A stretch of DNA of 64,000 nucleotides from Turritopsis dohrnii. Lineage: Eukaryota > Cnidaria > Hydrozoa > Anthoathecata > Oceaniidae. The notes below the pieces were generated by a model, which was not told the DNA's origin, did not search any database, and saw only the letters and a program-made list of their open reading frames with translations. Both the position numbers and the translations under genes were made by a program. This document shows, in pieces, positions 42,980 through 53,266 of this stretch (positions are counted from its first letter, which is position 1; every line of letters starts with the position of its first letter). The stretch lies in assembly GCA_027922465.2 (NCBI GenBank), contig BQMF02000270.1, forward strand, positions 62,001-126,000, given 5' to 3'.

Positions 42980-44890
42980 TTGCTGCCGGATGATTCTAGT
43001 GAAACACCATATCGTTATCCAAAATCAATACCTTTGATTTCATCCAAAGAAAAAATGAAATGCCGCAATATTCGTAAAGTTATAAGGTATCATACACCGA
43101 ACCGTGTAACTCAGCCAGAGGCATATGCTCATCACTTACTGCTATTATTCTATCCATTCCGAAATGAATCTGAGTTGTTATGTGATGAAACTAAGACGTA
43201 CACAGCTAAGTTAAATCAGCCACAAGTTTTGCAGATAGTTACTGAAAATAAACTTCGATATGAACCATGGGGTGACTTAGTTGATTCAGTGTTAATGAAT
43301 TACACTTTAAGACCAAGAACTGATGACTTTGCAGAACAAGAAAATGATGATCTTTCAGCTGTAGATTTTCAGGTCCAAAGTACTTACAATTCAAATCAAA
43401 TAAGCACTGGAGTTGAAACAGCAACGGATGATGAAATCAATCACTTGATTTCAAGTCTCAATAGTAAGCAGAGAGAAGTATTTAATCTTATTAATTCATG
43501 GGCTAGAAGGAAAGTAGCAAGTAGTTTCTCTAGAGATAATGATGAGATAGAACCTTTACAGTTGTTTATAACTGGTGGAGCTGGGTAAATCACACTTAAT
43601 TAAAACTGTGGCTACAATGCTTGTGAAAACATTGAACTACCGTTCCTTAAATTTAGAAAAACCTTGATGTTAGCACCAACAGGAGTTGCTGCAGTGAATA
43701 AAGCTGCAAATACCATTCATTCTGCACTTGGAATACCAGTTGACTGTAGGGGCCTACAAGTTTCCAAGTTCTCAGATAAAAAGAGATGCTCGCTGAGACT
43801 AAAATTTGAGGAACAAAAGGTAATAATTATAGATGAAATTTCAATGGTAGCAAATAAATTATTACTACATATTCATCAAAGATTACGTGATATTTTTGGC
43901 TATTCAGGAAATTGCGTGAAACCCTTTGCAGGCTTGACAATTATTGTTGTTGGAGATTTATATGAACTACCTCCTGTGATGAAACGTCCTGTATTTGCTG
44001 ACTATCATAATGAAATGTACAATATTTATCATCTGTGGCGTGTGTTTAAAATGTGTGAGCTTACAGAAGTAATGCGCCATCGAGGTGACAACACTCATTG
44101 AACATTGATCTTTTGAACAACGTTCGGATTGGAATTCTTACTGTAGATGATGAAGAACTGTTAAAATCAAGATTTATTTCTAAGGAAAGTAAAAACTATC
44201 CTAAGGAGGCTCTTCATAAATTTGCTGAAAATGAAACAGCAAGACAACATAACAACTTAATGTTGGAACAACTTGATGATGCTTTTTATACTATCCAGGC
44301 TATAGACCACGTACCAAAGGGTGTTCCAAACTACATTTATGACAGAATGCTGAACTTAAGCCAGAGTCAAACTAATGGTCTATGTTTCGAGCTAAAATTC
44401 AAAGTTCGCGCAAGGGTAATGTTAACATCAAATTTAGATGTAAGTGATAAACTGATTAACGGTCAAATTGGGATCATTACGTACATAACAAGAGAAAACA
44501 ACTCAGTAAAAATGATCTACATAAAATTTGATGATTTAAACGCTGGCCGTCTTAAAAAGAGTGCTGATGCTTTTGGTAGGCAGACTGATGCTGTTCCAAC
44601 TGAACGTGTAACAACAGATACAAAAACTAGCCCTAAGAAGGAAGCATCCTCTGTAATAAAAAGGACACAATTTCCTCTCGCTCTCGCATGGGCATGTACA
44701 GTGCACAAGGTTCAAGGCTTGAGCTTAAACCAAGTGGTAATCAGTTTCGATTTATTAAATCAAAAAGCATTCAACCATGGACAAATTTACGTTGCTTTAA
44801 GCAGAGTTACTTCTTTACAAGGATTATTCTTAACTGGAGAGTTCAAAAAAGCAGCAATTTCAGCTGACCCTGGAACAAAGAATGAGTATG
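42980..44890 (+). pseudogene. Helentron Pif1-type helicase, frameshifted
   Basis: Helicase signatures follow the Rep domain: SSLNSKQREVFNLINSW; Walker A LFITGGAG, where one lost base before K-S-H-L at about 43586 shifts the frame; motif Ia APTGVAAVNKAANTIHSAL; Walker B IIIDEISMV; GDLYELPPV, where Glu replaces the usual Gln; then, in another frame from 44098, KVRARVMLTSNLDV, LALAWACTVHKVQGLSL and IYVALSRVTSLQGL. The segment between 44100 and the next motif is open but preceded by a stop. Pif1-type helicases unwind the displaced strand during rolling-circle transposition. Confidence 0.82.
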
Positions 44891-44939
44891 AATACTTAAG
44901 TGAGAACCAACACCTTGAGTCCGAAAACAACAGCATTGA

Positions 44940-45541
44940 TGATGATACATTGTCCATGATTATATGTAATGTGAGATCTCTGAACAAACATCTTGATGAC
45001 ATAAAAACAGATGTGCGTTTTATGAGAAGTCAAGTTATGTTTTTAACCGAAACACAGATGAGAAACGAAGATGAAGTCTCCTTAGAAGGATTCCTAGGAA
45101 TATATAATAACAGTTCCCACAAATATTCAAGTCTTGCATGCCTATTTAATAACAACATTAGGGTTTTTGAAGAGTTTCGTTGCGAAGGAATATCAATTTA
45201 TCAAATGTTTATTCAAAATGAAAGACTCAGAATATTGCTTTTATACAGAAAAAATGATGAAGCAATCTCGACTTTTCACGAACTTTTGGAATATCTCATC
45301 AATACTAATGAAATAGACATTATAACTGGAGATTTCAATGTCAATCCAAACGAAAATATAATTGCCATCTTGCGAGAATATGAGCAATTTGTGTTGCAGC
45401 CAACACATATAGCTGAATCTGTGCTTGATCATTTTATATAAAAAAATCTGTCATCCAACATTATGATATTGTAGTTTCTGTTCACCACATCTATTTTTCT
45501 GATCATGCTTCTATTAAAGTTTCTCTGAAAGAACTCAGCTA
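44940..45541 (+). pseudogene. Helentron C-terminal AP-type endonuclease domain
   Basis: Fused to the helicase in the same frame is an exonuclease-endonuclease-phosphatase fold: LSMIICNVRSLNKHLDDIK, MFLTETQ, then LRILLLYRK and IITGDFNVN. After a one-base shift near 45435 the final motif appears as HIYFSDHASIKVSL. These are the catalytic blocks of LINE-type AP endonucleases, and their fusion at the C-terminus is the Helentron hallmark. The frameshift leaves the last motif out of frame. Confidence 0.82.
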
Positions 45542-45604
45542 ATCTTTGTTCAATGACTCGTTGTTAGTCATCTGGTCAATCTAGATCTAGATAAAGTGAT
45601 CTAG

Positions 45605-47366
45605 GGTTTCCGGGGGTTTGGGGACAATGGTGAGAATTTTTAAGTACGGTGTTATGCTATGATATGAACTATTGATATCATAAATGTAAATGTTTATAAT
45701 AATTATAATTAGTATTATTTGTACATATTTGTAAATTTTTGTATTATAATTTATAAAACCCATTTTTATTGAATGTGTTATGATGATAGCTTCCTCTATA
45801 GAATTAAAAAGTAAAATTTTCATTGCTGTGCGGTTTCAAGAAGTGAAAGATTTAGATACTATATTTTCTTACAAATTGAAATCTGCAGATATCATCTTTC
45901 GACACAACTGCAGCAACAATTATAAGACTTTATCATTTTTCTTTTTTCAAAGTTCATATCATAGCACAACCTCTATTTTAAATATTATAAATTTATGTGT
46001 GTTTTTAACGTATTTATTAGAATAATTTAGTTCATCCAATGGATTTGTATCTCGACTTCTTGAAAAACAATAGATAAATGTATGTTCGTTCAAACAGAAA
46101 AAAGTATTTTCCTTATTGAAAGTTTTGAGATAACGTTCGATATTTGTGACTAATGAAATTTGATTTTGTATCAAAGAATTAACAAAATTGTATTTATTTG
46201 AAAAATGAAATGTTCTACTAATGTCAATAATCTATCAAAGAAGAGATTACATAGATTTGGTCACCAATTGAATACTGACTTTTGAAGTTTGAATCAATAA
46301 CTGAAGCAACTGAAACCTTTTGTGCTGCACTACTGTAAATATGGTCTTCAGTGTTCTGAGGCTGTCTTTACTCTCATCATAACCACTAACTTTGCTGAGC
46401 TGATGAAAAATGAATACCAGTTATAAAGAGTATTAGACACCTGAAACCACACTATGTAAGTCCTTATTGTTTAGTTCTTGGATAATGCAAAAACATTGTT
46501 ATCAACATAACGCTTTGAATCTTTTATTAGGATGGACAAGTTCAAAGAAACAAGCAACTTCCATGATGCAATGTGTTACTAGAAGTTACTGGTAATACCT
46601 TATGATACAATAGTGATGTGGCATGTTGGTTTTATGTCAAAGTGGTGATTGAATTCACTAGGAGCTTGGCGACATGCATATGATCTTGCTCATAATATAA
46701 ACGGAGGTTCTTAAAATATTCATTAATTTATAGTTGCAATATAGAAAAAAATTTGCAATGCATAACAGCCCAGTTTGTGTAGCAGAAACATTACGAAAGA
46801 TTACGTCGATACCAATTGGTTTAATATGTTGCAGTTATGAACAATACTTAAACAACAACAAAAATAATTATGCTGTTTTTTTCATTGTATATGTTGAACA
46901 TAAAATCTTTTGTGACTGTAAAAATTTTATACTCAGGAAGTAAAAGTTTTTGATCTTGTATGATAAACGGACCATTTATAAAAACAATGTAGAAAAAGCT
47001 GTTTCTTTTTTACTTATTGAGTTTGTATCGATTTCGCTTGTCTTGTGAGTTATTATTAAAATTATTTGGTGGATATGCATATAGCTAACTATTATTAAAT
47101 TTCTGTAATTTCTCTCTGAAATGACATAAAACTGATTAAGTCACGACTGTTCCTTTACTTTAAAATTAGAGGCTTTCAAATGAAAAATTTTAAGTCCGAT
47201 TCTAAATCTTATGTTCAGTCCCTATCATGGGTCAAACAGTACGTGCTGCTACCGTTTTGCACCATATGTTTGTTCTAATTAGAGGGGAGTGTTTTTTTCC
47301 CAGTAAATTATGGCTCCCTAATGAAGTCCTATTCGAATTAAACATTCGATTTGGACATTCCAATCA
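45605..47366. other. AT-rich spacer between the Helentron and the Ginger-type remnant
   Basis: No coding region is supported. A 16-base inverted repeat (TGCTATGATATGAACT at about 45655, complement at 45951) is the only structure noticed. Confidence 0.45.
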
Positions 47367-48640
47367 ATGAAGAGTTGTTTTGATGTGGGATCAGGCAGTA
47401 AAACTGAAAAGATGGTGAAGACAGGTAAATCTAAGAACCATGTGGACCTGAAGGTAGTAGAAGAATTTTTGAGAAGGAATACGTACCCGACAGAAATTTC
47501 AAAGGACAGAGGCAAAAAAACAAACTTCAGAAGAACTTGTAGAGACTTTTTGCTAAAAAGTGGCGAACTTTATTACAAAGATTCGAAAAAACAGAAGGAT
47601 GAAATAATCCATGATATACACGTAGGGATTGGTGAAAATGTTGGATCAAAAACGACGTATCAAAAGTTAAGCGAACGATTTTTTTGGTTTGGAATGGCTA
47701 ATGATGTCAAAAATTACATCAAAGGTTGTGAAAACTGTCAAAGGCAAACCAACACTTTCCAGAAGATGGCTCCAGAATTACAGAGCATTCCAGTACCTAC
47801 AGAGGTGATGAAGCAAATCGGCATCGACATATGCAACCTACCTGAAGTAGATGGCTTTAAGCATCTCATCGTGTGTATAGATTACTTCTTAAAGTGGTCT
47901 GAAGCAAAGGCCACAAAGGACAAAAAAGCACCGACAGTTGCCAAAGTAATTTATGATATCATGTGCCGTCACGGTTGTATTAAAATTCAAATAAACGACC
48001 AAGGTAAGGAGTTTGTTAACGAAGTTTCTAAGTGCCTTCGTGAGATTACAGGAACTGAACATCCACAAAGCAATGGACTTTGCGAGCGTCAAAATCAAAC
48101 AATCAAAAACACTTTCATTGAAATGATGCCTAGCATCATAGAAGGCATATTGTTTGCACACAGAGTAAGCGTGCATTACTCTACTAAATTCCCGCCATTT
48201 TACCTGATGTACAACCGACATCCCGTTTTACCAATAGATGTAAAGTACGATCTCGTTGACTCTGGCTTTAATGGATCTGATGGTGAACCTTTCGATATTG
48301 ATATGTTCAAATCAGTACTCGATTCGGCCAAATCTGTCAGAGAAACCGCCCATCAACAAGCAGGCTAGAACATTAACATTAAAAAGGCTCACGCTAAACA
48401 ACAAAAGGACTACAACAACCGTCACAAAAGCTACACTTCCAACTGGTTCTAAGGTACTGTTACAAAATGAACAGAGAATGGATAGAAAGGGTGGAAAATT
48501 CACGTTCAAATGGATGGGTCCATACACGATTAAATCAATTTCTAAAAGTGGACTTTGCTCACTTGCCAATAGGAGAAGTCTTACATTGAAAAAAAAGTGC
48601 GAGTTTACTGAAACCTTACCACTCAAAAGATAACGTGTCA
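47367..48640 (+). pseudogene. Integrase-like transposase (Ginger-type or Ty3/Gypsy-derived), broken
   Basis: The protein has a retroviral-type integrase core with D154 (GIDICNLPE), D211 (INDQGKEF) and E240 (NGLCERQNQT), preceded by a zinc-binding region (HDIHVG, then C121 and C124 in CENCQ). A stop at 48366 and a second near 48447 interrupt the tail, which goes on as NNRHKSYT and, in another frame, GSKVLLQNEQRMDRKGGKF and KWMGPYTIKSI. That GGKF-x-x-KW-GPY tail and the lack of any RT or RNase H upstream favour a Ginger DNA transposon over a Gypsy retroelement. Before HPQSNGL the usual sequence is shortened by a few residues. Confidence 0.65.
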
Positions 48641-48811
48641 CATGATCCCAAATCTCAAACTGACTCTACCGACTCTGATACTACCGACTCTGACACCACC
48701 GAGCCTGCCGATCTTGACACCACCGCCATAGCATTTGCTGCCGACGTTCTGGATGGTCAACCCCCTCAGCAATTAGTCAATTTGACGTCAGTGAAATGCG
48801 AAATCATCTGA
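48641..48811 (+). repeat. Thr/Asp-rich short tandem repeat after the integrase remnant
   Basis: The phrase ACCGACTCTGA and variants occur four times between about 48665 and 48720, encoding T-D-S-D-T units in a frame that continues for about fifty codons to ATCATCTGA near 48811. It may be the low-complexity C-terminus of the integrase-like protein. Confidence 0.5.
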
Positions 48812-49391
48812 TTGTATGCTTGGAACAACAAAACCTTACACCATTTCCAAAAGCTCTCAGCGATTAAATTTTACAAAACTTTTTTTTATCTGTTTTTATT
48901 GTGTTATTTTTATTTGGAATTACTTAGCTCTTTAGCAGTTTTGGCTCGATGTTATTTTGAAATTAGTTTTTGTATTACAACTTACAGTAGGCTTCCTTCA
49001 ATTAGCCCTTGCCTGGATTAACTACGACATTTGAAATTTTTTGTTACTCGAATAACATGTTAAGCGTGAAAACCTTTTTGAGATTAAGATTTCGTATTTA
49101 TCTTTATGAAAAATGTTCCTTTTTTAGTTGTCATTTTATATTTTGCTGTTAGCTTATTTTTCTTATTGTAGGGGGTCAAATTGCCAACAAATTCGTTTCT
49201 CTGTTGTTTGTCGATTATATGCCAATCTTCCCTTCATAAAAAAAAATAAATAAAAGTTCTCGTTCATGCGGATCGATCATGCGTATCGTTTATTCATTAT
49301 TCATTTGTATCACTTTCTCGATCACGTGGGCTTTCATTCATTAATTTCAACTAATCATGCATATCTTTTCAGAATATAGTATTGGACTTAG
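48812..49391. other. Spacer before the second ISL2EU element
   Basis: T-rich, AT-rich sequence with no supported gene. Confidence 0.4.
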
Positions 49392-49617
49392 AATACACCT
49401 TGCCCGAATTTAATTTGGAAGTTACGTAATGCGCGCGGTAACGAGGCTTGTCTTAGGAAACATTCGTATCAGTCGTTGCAATAGCTGTAAATAAACCTTA
49501 CATCTCATTTATTCAGCTCAAATTTTACAGGTATTCTTCAGCTACAAGTTTGAAATAACATCTTATAAGCATATTTTTTATTTTTGTGAGAAAGAAAGGT
49601 GGATTTTTTAATTCGTA

Positions 49618-51216
49618 ATGGCAGAAAATAAAGAAAACGTTTATCCTGGTACCTCGAGAGCTCGTCCTTCGGAGCTAGAGACTGTTGGTTATGGTGACTT
49701 TTGCTGTGTTCCAAAGTGCAAGAGCTCTACTTTAGATAAAAGTAAATTGATAGGATTGTTTTCTTTCCCTTCTGAGCCTAAAGCACGAAGAAAGTGGTTG
49801 AATATAATTTCAAAATATCGAAGAAAAGGTGGGAAGGACTTCTTCACTATCAAGAAAAATACAAAGATATGTGAGTTTCATTTTGATATTGAAAATATTA
49901 AAGTTGGCTATGGTAGTGGCAGAAAACATCTCAAAGAAGGATCTGTTCCAACTATTTTCAAGTTTAAAAAAGCTGTGTCAAAAACCAAGAGAAAAAGTCC
50001 CAAAAAGAGAGTACTTCCTGTTGAATCAGAATCAGAAGAAATTGAGTATACAAGCTCTACATCTGCTAGTGAAGAGGCCATGCATATTGATAAATCTACA
50101 AGGGGTTCAGAAGATGAAATCGATAACTTGGAAAATGAGAATGCACAATTAAAGAAAACACTGGCTAACATGTCAATTGAACTAAAACATTTACAAGATA
50201 AACATCTTAGCTACAGACCAAAATATTGCTACAATAATGTGTCAGTTGACCCTACAATTTTTCGAAAAGCAACAGGTTTAGATTTAGATGCTTTCAATTC
50301 TCTGTACACTTTTTTGGATCCAGGAGAACATTGTTGTAACATAAAATTTCATGACAGTAATATGAAGGATACTGTAATTGATGTCAATAATGATGTTAGT
50401 GAAACACCAATCAATGGTAGTTCATTCAAGAAGCGTGGACCTAGGCCAAAGCTTGATCCAAAAGATCAATTGTTCATGTGTCTGTGTTGGCTAAAAAATG
50501 GGTTTCCACTGTCACATGTATCTTGGCTATTTGGAACTCCAAAATCAACTGTTTCTCGTTACTTAATCACATGGATTAATTTTATGTATTTTTCTCTTGG
50601 TTCAATTCCAACATGGCCGTCCAGGCAGCAAGTTAATGATTCAATGCCCGAATCATTTAAGAAAACATATCCTTCCACTAGATGTATTTTAGATTGTACT
50701 GAGATATTTTGCCAACGTCCAGCTTCTCTCTCAGTACAAAGCTCTTTATACTCTAGCTACAAACATCATGTAACATATAAAGGACTTATTGGAATTGCAC
50801 CATCTGGAGCTATAACCTTTGTAAGTCAGTTGTACCCAGGATCTATCTCTAACAAAGAAATTGTGGTCAAAAGTGGCATTCTCGAAAAGGGTTTGTGGGA
50901 CAAAGGTGACAGTGTAATGGCTGACAGAGGCTTCTTAATAGCTGAAGAACTTGAAAAGATTGGTGTTTCCCTAAACATTCCTGCTTTCCTATGTGGAAGA
51001 GCCCAACTTTCTAAGGCTGAAGTTAATGAAAGCCAAACAATAGCTTCTGTTCGTATCCATGTGGAAAGAGCAATACAGAGGATAAAAAAGTTTCGGCAAA
51101 TTAGAAATGAGATCCCACTTAATATGCATGGCTCTATCAATCAAATGTGGACTGTATGTGCTTTACTTTGCAATTTTATGCCTCCACTTATTTTGAAAGA
51201 TACTGTTCCTCACTGA
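49618..51216 (+). CDS. ISL2EU THAP-domain DDE transposase, copy 2 (532 aa)
   Basis: Organisation matches copy 1: a THAP finger (C30, C34, C85, H88, closing VPTIF), a basic patch (KRKSPKKR), an acidic linker and a coiled coil at about 165-195 (IDNLENENAQLKKTL). A helix-turn-helix (PLSHVSWLFGTPKSTVSRY) leads into the DDE core with D359 (ILDCTEIF), D436 (VMADRGFL) and E483 (HVERAIQR). The strongest conservation with copy 1 lies in the core (THHVTYKGLxGIAPSGAITF-like block, QTIASVRIHVERAIQR). The start MAENKENVYPGTSRARPSE resembles the copy-1 N-terminus (SGSSRVRPS). The frame is intact. Confidence 0.9.
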   Translation: MAENKENVYPGTSRARPSELETVGYGDFCCVPKCKSSTLDKSKLIGLFSFPSEPKARRKWLNIISKYRRKGGKDFFTIKKNTKICEFHFDIENIKVGYGSGRKHLKEGSVPTIFKFKKAVSKTKRKSPKKRVLPVESESEEIEYTSSTSASEEAMHIDKSTRGSEDEIDNLENENAQLKKTLANMSIELKHLQDKHLSYRPKYCYNNVSVDPTIFRKATGLDLDAFNSLYTFLDPGEHCCNIKFHDSNMKDTVIDVNNDVSETPINGSSFKKRGPRPKLDPKDQLFMCLCWLKNGFPLSHVSWLFGTPKSTVSRYLITWINFMYFSLGSIPTWPSRQQVNDSMPESFKKTYPSTRCILDCTEIFCQRPASLSVQSSLYSSYKHHVTYKGLIGIAPSGAITFVSQLYPGSISNKEIVVKSGILEKGLWDKGDSVMADRGFLIAEELEKIGVSLNIPAFLCGRAQLSKAEVNESQTIASVRIHVERAIQRIKKFRQIRNEIPLNMHGSINQMWTVCALLCNFMPPLILKDTVPH

Positions 51217-51523
51217 AAAGTGAACTTACATTATAATGTTACCAGATATCATATAAATACTAATTTATATACCAGAGGTGTAGCTAGAGCTCAATCAAGA
51301 TTTGTGGAGGAGAGTTTAGTCATTTAAAGTACAGAAAAACGTGCAACTAACCTAATCAACACTTAAGAATGAAAGTATCATAACTCCTCCACTTTTTTGA
51401 ACTGCCCTGAATACACCAAGGTAATGTCTGCATATTTCAGAATTATGCAGGAAAAATAGATATGTTCTGTCTAAAATGTAATCAGATATTCATCTATTTT
51501 CCATGTGTAATTTGTATATGCAG

Positions 51524-53176
51524 TTAAGCAAGTTTTGTTAACATATAATTTTTATAAAAAAAGTTGAGTTTATTAATGAGACTTTCAAAAAAGTTTAAAT
51601 CAAACGGTATACGTGCAATGATCATGCCTTTGAACGTGTAGACAATAAAATGACAAAATGAAATGCCACTTAATCCCATTGCCATTTGAATTTGTGTATA
51701 ATAGCCGTTTGGATGATTAATTTTCAATTTTGGCACACCATCTACATAATGCATGTAAAATTTGCTATCATTAAGCATTTCTTCAGGTGTGTTGTATCTT
51801 TTCGAATAAGGGCATTTGATTTCTATCAGTCCTATTTCTTCCTCATCAGCTTTGTCAGAAACTAAACCATCAGGGCTTGCTGCTAACCAAAACAGATTTG
51901 GCTGAATAACAATTCCAGTTTCTCTAACATCTGTGTCATGCTTAAGGATATACTTTAAATAATCTGTGTATATACTTCTTGCTTTCGATTCATATAACTT
52001 GCCATGTTTTAGTGCTTCCTGGGCAGAAGAAGGTAAATTTTCACTGTATTTAGGATTTAGTAAATCTTTTGCAAGTGAATGAAAATTATTTTTCCTGATA
52101 TACACAAGATGAGCTTTTCTTGATGCAATGCGAAATTTTCTCAGTTCAAACCATTTTGAGCAATCACTTTGAGAAATAGTTTCTTGCTCCAAGGAATAGA
52201 CATCAGATTCTTCAATTTTGATACAGTCCAAAAACATCATTTCACGATAGGTAATTCTTCCCCAGTCTCTTGGAATTAAATTGGAATCAGTAGAAATGAT
52301 TGTTTGAGGCAAATACCTCCATCTGTGTTGAGACATACTCATAACATCTTTATGTTTTATGTTAGTAATGACTGTAAAATTATGATCAAGTAGTAGAAGG
52401 TGGTGTGACAATGTAGATCCCAATGGAAAACTTCCATATTTTGTGATGTTATGTTCACTAACTGATGAATCAATAGCATGAGCAAAACCAATTCGTTTAT
52501 CTACCCTGTTTAAATCAGCCTTGAGGGTAATAATTCTTTGATTTAGGTTATTCCTACTATTGTTGATTCTTGGATCGTAAAGTGTTGAATTAATCCCCCT
52601 TTTATCGGTACTGCTTCTGATAGGGCTTGTCATGATAGGTTCTTGGAATTTTTTACTTGCACGTGGTATTCCCCATTGTCTAGATTTGCTGGTGCACGAG
52701 ATCTCCTCTGGGATTTCAGCCAGGCCATGCAATGAGTAGTCAGCCAACTCCAAAAGCAATGCCATGATATGGTTACAATAAGAGCTTTTTCCTGCTGGGC
52801 AGCTGCAGTTGGCATATGATACTTTCACGTCAGCTTTACACAAAAAAATTTCAACGTTACGAAACTCCTTTTTCATACTTGCTCTACACTTCGCTTTGGC
52901 TAAAAAGTAGCCCACGTTATCATAGGTGAAAATACTATCAGCAGATATATATCTTTCCTCCTTAAATCTTCTGCCACGATCCAACGTTTTGATGATCGCA
53001 ACACCAGGTTGTTTCCCACTGTTTTGTCGATGAGATTCAATCTCTCTCAACGTTAAAGTTGGCATGCCTTTAAGGGATTTACCCCATACTTTCTCTTGTG
53101 TAGATTCCACAAGTATTTCTATGCTATCTTCAATGTTATTTACTAATAAAAAACTAATATCAGGATTTTCAGCCAT
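51524..53176 (-). CDS. ISL2EU SWIM zinc finger / YqaJ-type nuclease, copy 2 (550 aa)
   Basis: The protein starts MAENPDISFL and has the same length as its copy-1 counterpart. SWIM finger: C124, C126, C134, H136 (CSCPAGKSSYCNH). Nuclease core: E396 (KLYESKAR), D436 (AASPDGLV), E452-x-K454 (IEIKCPYSK) and Q495 (GYYTQIQ). The region between finger and nuclease (DPRIN, DKRIGFAHAIDSS, WGRITYREMMFLD) is also shared between copies, so it is probably a functional domain and not a linker. The gene converges on the transposase, with 307 bases between the stops, and its start lies near the right TIR. Confidence 0.88.
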   Translation of the reverse strand: MAENPDISFLLVNNIEDSIEILVESTQEKVWGKSLKGMPTLTLREIESHRQNSGKQPGVAIIKTLDRGRRFKEERYISADSIFTYDNVGYFLAKAKCRASMKKEFRNVEIFLCKADVKVSYANCSCPAGKSSYCNHIMALLLELADYSLHGLAEIPEEISCTSKSRQWGIPRASKKFQEPIMTSPIRSSTDKRGINSTLYDPRINNSRNNLNQRIITLKADLNRVDKRIGFAHAIDSSVSEHNITKYGSFPLGSTLSHHLLLLDHNFTVITNIKHKDVMSMSQHRWRYLPQTIISTDSNLIPRDWGRITYREMMFLDCIKIEESDVYSLEQETISQSDCSKWFELRKFRIASRKAHLVYIRKNNFHSLAKDLLNPKYSENLPSSAQEALKHGKLYESKARSIYTDYLKYILKHDTDVRETGIVIQPNLFWLAASPDGLVSDKADEEEIGLIEIKCPYSKRYNTPEEMLNDSKFYMHYVDGVPKLKINHPNGYYTQIQMAMGLSGISFCHFIVYTFKGMIIARIPFDLNFFESLINKLNFFYKNYMLTKLA

Positions 53177-53266
53177 TTTCGCACGATTTGTTTATTTACA
53201 TCCTAAGTTTAGCCTCGTTTTCATGAATATTACGTAACCTATATTTAAATTCGGGAAAGGTGTATT

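Larger units (their letters stand above)
38931..45604 (+). mobile_element. Helentron (Helitron2-type rolling-circle transposon), broken
   Basis: A DUF6570-like N-terminus, Helitron-like N domain, Rep nuclease, Pif1-type helicase and a C-terminal exonuclease-endonuclease-phosphatase domain occur in this order on the plus strand. The C-terminal AP-type endonuclease is what separates Helentrons from canonical Helitrons. At least seven frameshifts or stops and one 1067-bp insertion break it. A candidate terminal hairpin (CTAGATC/GATCTAG, 45581-45604) follows the last domain. Both ends are estimates. Confidence 0.83.
49392..53266 (+). mobile_element. ISL2EU-type DNA transposon, copy 2 (complete, 3875 bp, divergent family)
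   Basis: The ends start AATACACCTT(G/T)CCCGAATT and are inverted repeats over about 55-60 bp with several mismatches. They share the outer 15 bases with copy 1 and then differ. Inside are the same two convergent genes, both open along their whole length. The proteins of the two copies are clearly homologous but differ at many positions, so this is a separate ISL2EU family and not a recent duplicate of copy 1. Left TIR mismatches (GCGCGCGGTAAC where the right end has an AT-rich block) suggest some decay. No target duplication is evident. Confidence 0.86.
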
